Below, in pieces: positions 62,001 through 64,000 of a stretch of 64,000 nucleotides of DNA. Source of the DNA: Syngnathus acus (taxonomy: Eukaryota; Chordata; Actinopteri; Syngnathiformes; Syngnathidae); contig NC_051100.1 of NCBI RefSeq assembly GCF_901709675.1, positions 9,088,786 through 9,152,785 on the forward strand. The letters run 5' to 3'. The translations under genes and the position numbers were made by a program. Numbering within the stretch: the stretch's first letter is position 1; the number at the start of each line of letters is the position of its first letter. Under the pieces are notes generated by a model that was not told where the DNA came from, did not search any database, and worked only from the letters and a program-made list of their open reading frames with translations.

Positions 62001-64000
62001 ACCCTCTCTGCACTGCTTGGATCGGTTCTGTTCTATGTTGGGAATATGGCCGGCTCAGGGAGATTTGTCTTCGTGAGGCGCACTGATGGGATATGTGTCG
62101 TCTAGTGGCGCTGATGAGGACTCAGGTGGTACAATGTTATTTCTGCTGAAGGCTCCTCTACTTCATCACAAAGCACAGCAAAGAGATGGTGTGTGTGCGT
62201 GTGCGTGTGTGAGTGTGTGTGTGTGTATGTGTGTGTGTGAGATAGAGGGGGGGGTTAGGACATGCATTTTGTTAAAGAGATACTGAGGCAAAATTTGCTT
62301 GTATAGTATTTTCATAATATAGTACAACCCGTGACATGAAATTAGATTATGTAGTAGATTATGGAAGAAGTGTTTATAACAAATATGTATTTCTAATGTG
62401 TCAATTTAGCACAGCTTTAACTTTTCATGAAGCACTTTCACACCAGTTGGCAACAATTAAAAACACAATCAAATTAATTAGAAAGATTACTGAGTGTCTC
62501 CATTTAAAAATCCACATATTTTTAGCTTAGAAAAATATGGGTATTTAAGGTCTGGCGTTAATACTGAACATTTTGAGGCCGTCATTTATTCATTATTAAT
62601 TATTTTAAAATAGATTAGATTGGATCATAATAACACACTGGTGTAATCTGGAGGTTAAAATTGTCAGTGATAATTAATCTTAAACCATATCATTTGCAGT
62701 TTACATTTTGTGCTCTTCATAATGTGAAAAGAACATAGTAGGATACAAACTTGACAAACTGGAACACAGGAGAAAACAAATCGATTCAAAAATTCCTACT
62801 GGTGTTACACTTCCTGTATCTACTGACTTAACTTTCACAGAAAATGTATAGAGCTGTGTTTTGTCTTTTGTAAAAAGAAATGACAAGGTGCTGCTCCACC
62901 ACCTAATAAAGTGAGAGCAAGTTTGTTAAGACAAATGCAAGCCTGTCCAATGAAATATTCTCATGCATCACATGCATACTATATAGCTACGGGTATTGAT
63001 ACACTGCAGTAAGTACACCGCCTTTGCGATTCTGCGAAGGGGTTATGCTGCAACCTGCTTTTTAAATATCCCGTTGAGGAGTAGAAAAAAATATCTGAGT
63101 GAGTGTGTCTCACTGGTATGCTCTTGTTGAATTCTACACAAAACAAACAAAATAATATTTTGACAGTTCCAGCCTTAAAGAAGAGTGTGTTATCAGGCTC
63201 TTTCTCACTCCCTAAAGTTGGAGTTGGCCAAGGTCTTAACATGCTACTCATTTTCTACAAGGAAGCACCTAATCTTGCAGAAAGCAAAGTAAAAAAAAAA
63301 CAAAAAAAAACAGAGAACATTAAAGAGAAGCAGCTTAAATGAGTGTTGAAATTAACTGAAGATCAAAGTATTGGGTGGTTCACATTAATTGAAACTCATG
63401 TTGATCATTTTTTCACTGTCCGAGGGGAGCCACTCAGTCCCACGCTTTGGTGTAGATTTCACAGGACGATTCCATTATAATAAAAACATTAATAAAATAT
63501 TAAGATTAGCATGGATGAAGGCTTCATAGCTTAAGTCGGCACGATGTCAAGTGGAAAAGGAAAGGGACGTTTTGTGTGACTATTAGGGCCCTCAGGACAG
63601 ATGAGGTGACCGGGGGTGGAGGACAGAGAAGTGCCGCAGAACTCCAAACACCAATATGTGGATGTCAAATAGCCCTGAGCTGCTTTCAGCGCTACCACTG
63701 GCACATAGAAGGCTCTGACCATGACCGACTTTGTAGGCCACAGAAGGAGAAAGAGACAAAAAGCGGTGGAAGCATGTTAAGGTATATGTGAGGGAGACGG
63801 ACAGAAAAAAAAAGTAGGTAGAAAGAGATCAGATTTTTTGGCACGAGCCATGTTAAGGTGATGCCCTGCTTTGTCCTACATGCTAAAATTAACAACTCCT
63901 TTTAAGAAACATTCAGAGTGGACAAGATGTACAGTACAAATTACAAGCACACCTACATTACATTTTCAACTTTTGTTCATATTTTAAAACTGTCTCAGTT
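59081..64000 (-). other. Upstream intron of macrod2, 3' end
   Basis: I looked on the minus strand for the preceding exon, which should end in a FPCISTGIY-type sequence, and did not find it. The intron is therefore at least 4.9 kb. It contains a GT microsatellite near 62190. Confidence 0.6.
62189..62239. repeat. (GT)n microsatellite, interrupted
   Basis: About 50 bp of GT with C and A interruptions, followed by a G run near 62247. Confidence 0.92.

Larger units (their letters stand above)
1..64000 (-). other. macrod2: macrod2 gene, partial (3' half; both ends beyond window)
   Basis: Nine exons on the minus strand join in a single open frame with compatible phases (0 or 1) and GT/AG boundaries. 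The two upstream exons give a peptide that follows the C-terminal macrodomain of vertebrate MACROD2, through the FPNEPA..IALNT helix and the VIFCIFLETD..IYKKKM end. The rest is an acidic tail, as in MACROD2. Family knowledge: MACROD2 removes mono-ADP-ribose from acidic residues and deacetylates O-acetyl-ADP-ribose, and its gene is among the largest in vertebrates because of huge introns. The 46.4 kb intron here fits that. Missing from the window are the N-terminal and ADP-ribose-binding part of the macrodomain, the promoter and the stop codon. MACROD1 is excluded because it lacks the long acidic tail and has a different C-terminal end. Confidence 0.93.

Overview
The window reads as nuclear DNA of a bony fish (teleost). 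The evidence is short exons in vertebrate introns, AT-rich intron sequence with simple repeats, and interspersed repeats of familiar teleost types. These include hairpin-like elements ending in TACCGTATTTTCCGCACTAT, a Tc1/mariner relic, and non-LTR retrotransposon tails. The species cannot be named from the sequence; a percomorph is a reasonable guess.

One gene is supported. It lies on the minus strand, spans the whole window, and is the 3' half of macrod2 (mono-ADP-ribosyl-aspartate/glutamate hydrolase; macrodomain protein 2). Nine coding exons were found by reading the minus strand for frame, splice sites and phase. In transcription order they are E1 59080-59007, E2 12575-12497, E3 8090-8052, E4 6759-6703, E5 3544-3524, E6 2077-2036, E7 1635-1591, E8 863-726 and E9 434-366. 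E1 and E2 encode the C-terminal part of the macrodomain and match the MACROD2 family closely. E3 to E9 encode an acidic, low-complexity tail. Total coding sequence here is 564 nt (188 codons). The first macrodomain exons and the stop codon lie outside the window.

Layout: 1-12,575 is a cluster of eight small exons separated by introns of 0.3-4.4 kb. 12,576-59,006 is a single 46.4 kb intron that cuts the macrodomain between its last helix and last strand. It holds no credible second gene, only mobile-element relics, microsatellites and unannotated single-copy-looking DNA. 59,081-64,000 is the 3' end of the next upstream intron. All tail exons E3-E9 are multiples of three and start and end in phase 1, so any of them can be skipped or included without a frameshift. 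This is the most notable structural feature.

Repeats supported: two copies of one TACCGTATTTTCCGCACTAT element in opposite orientation (19.8 kb and 57.4 kb), a related 614-bp element (15.5 kb), a decayed relative or tandem (21.9 kb), a 201-bp tandem duplication of a teleost repeat (17.0 kb), two non-LTR 3' tails (18.1 and 37.3 kb), and a Tc1/mariner transposase pseudogene (about 47.2-47.7 kb).

I found no tRNA, rRNA, CRISPR, prokaryotic operon or undescribed system.
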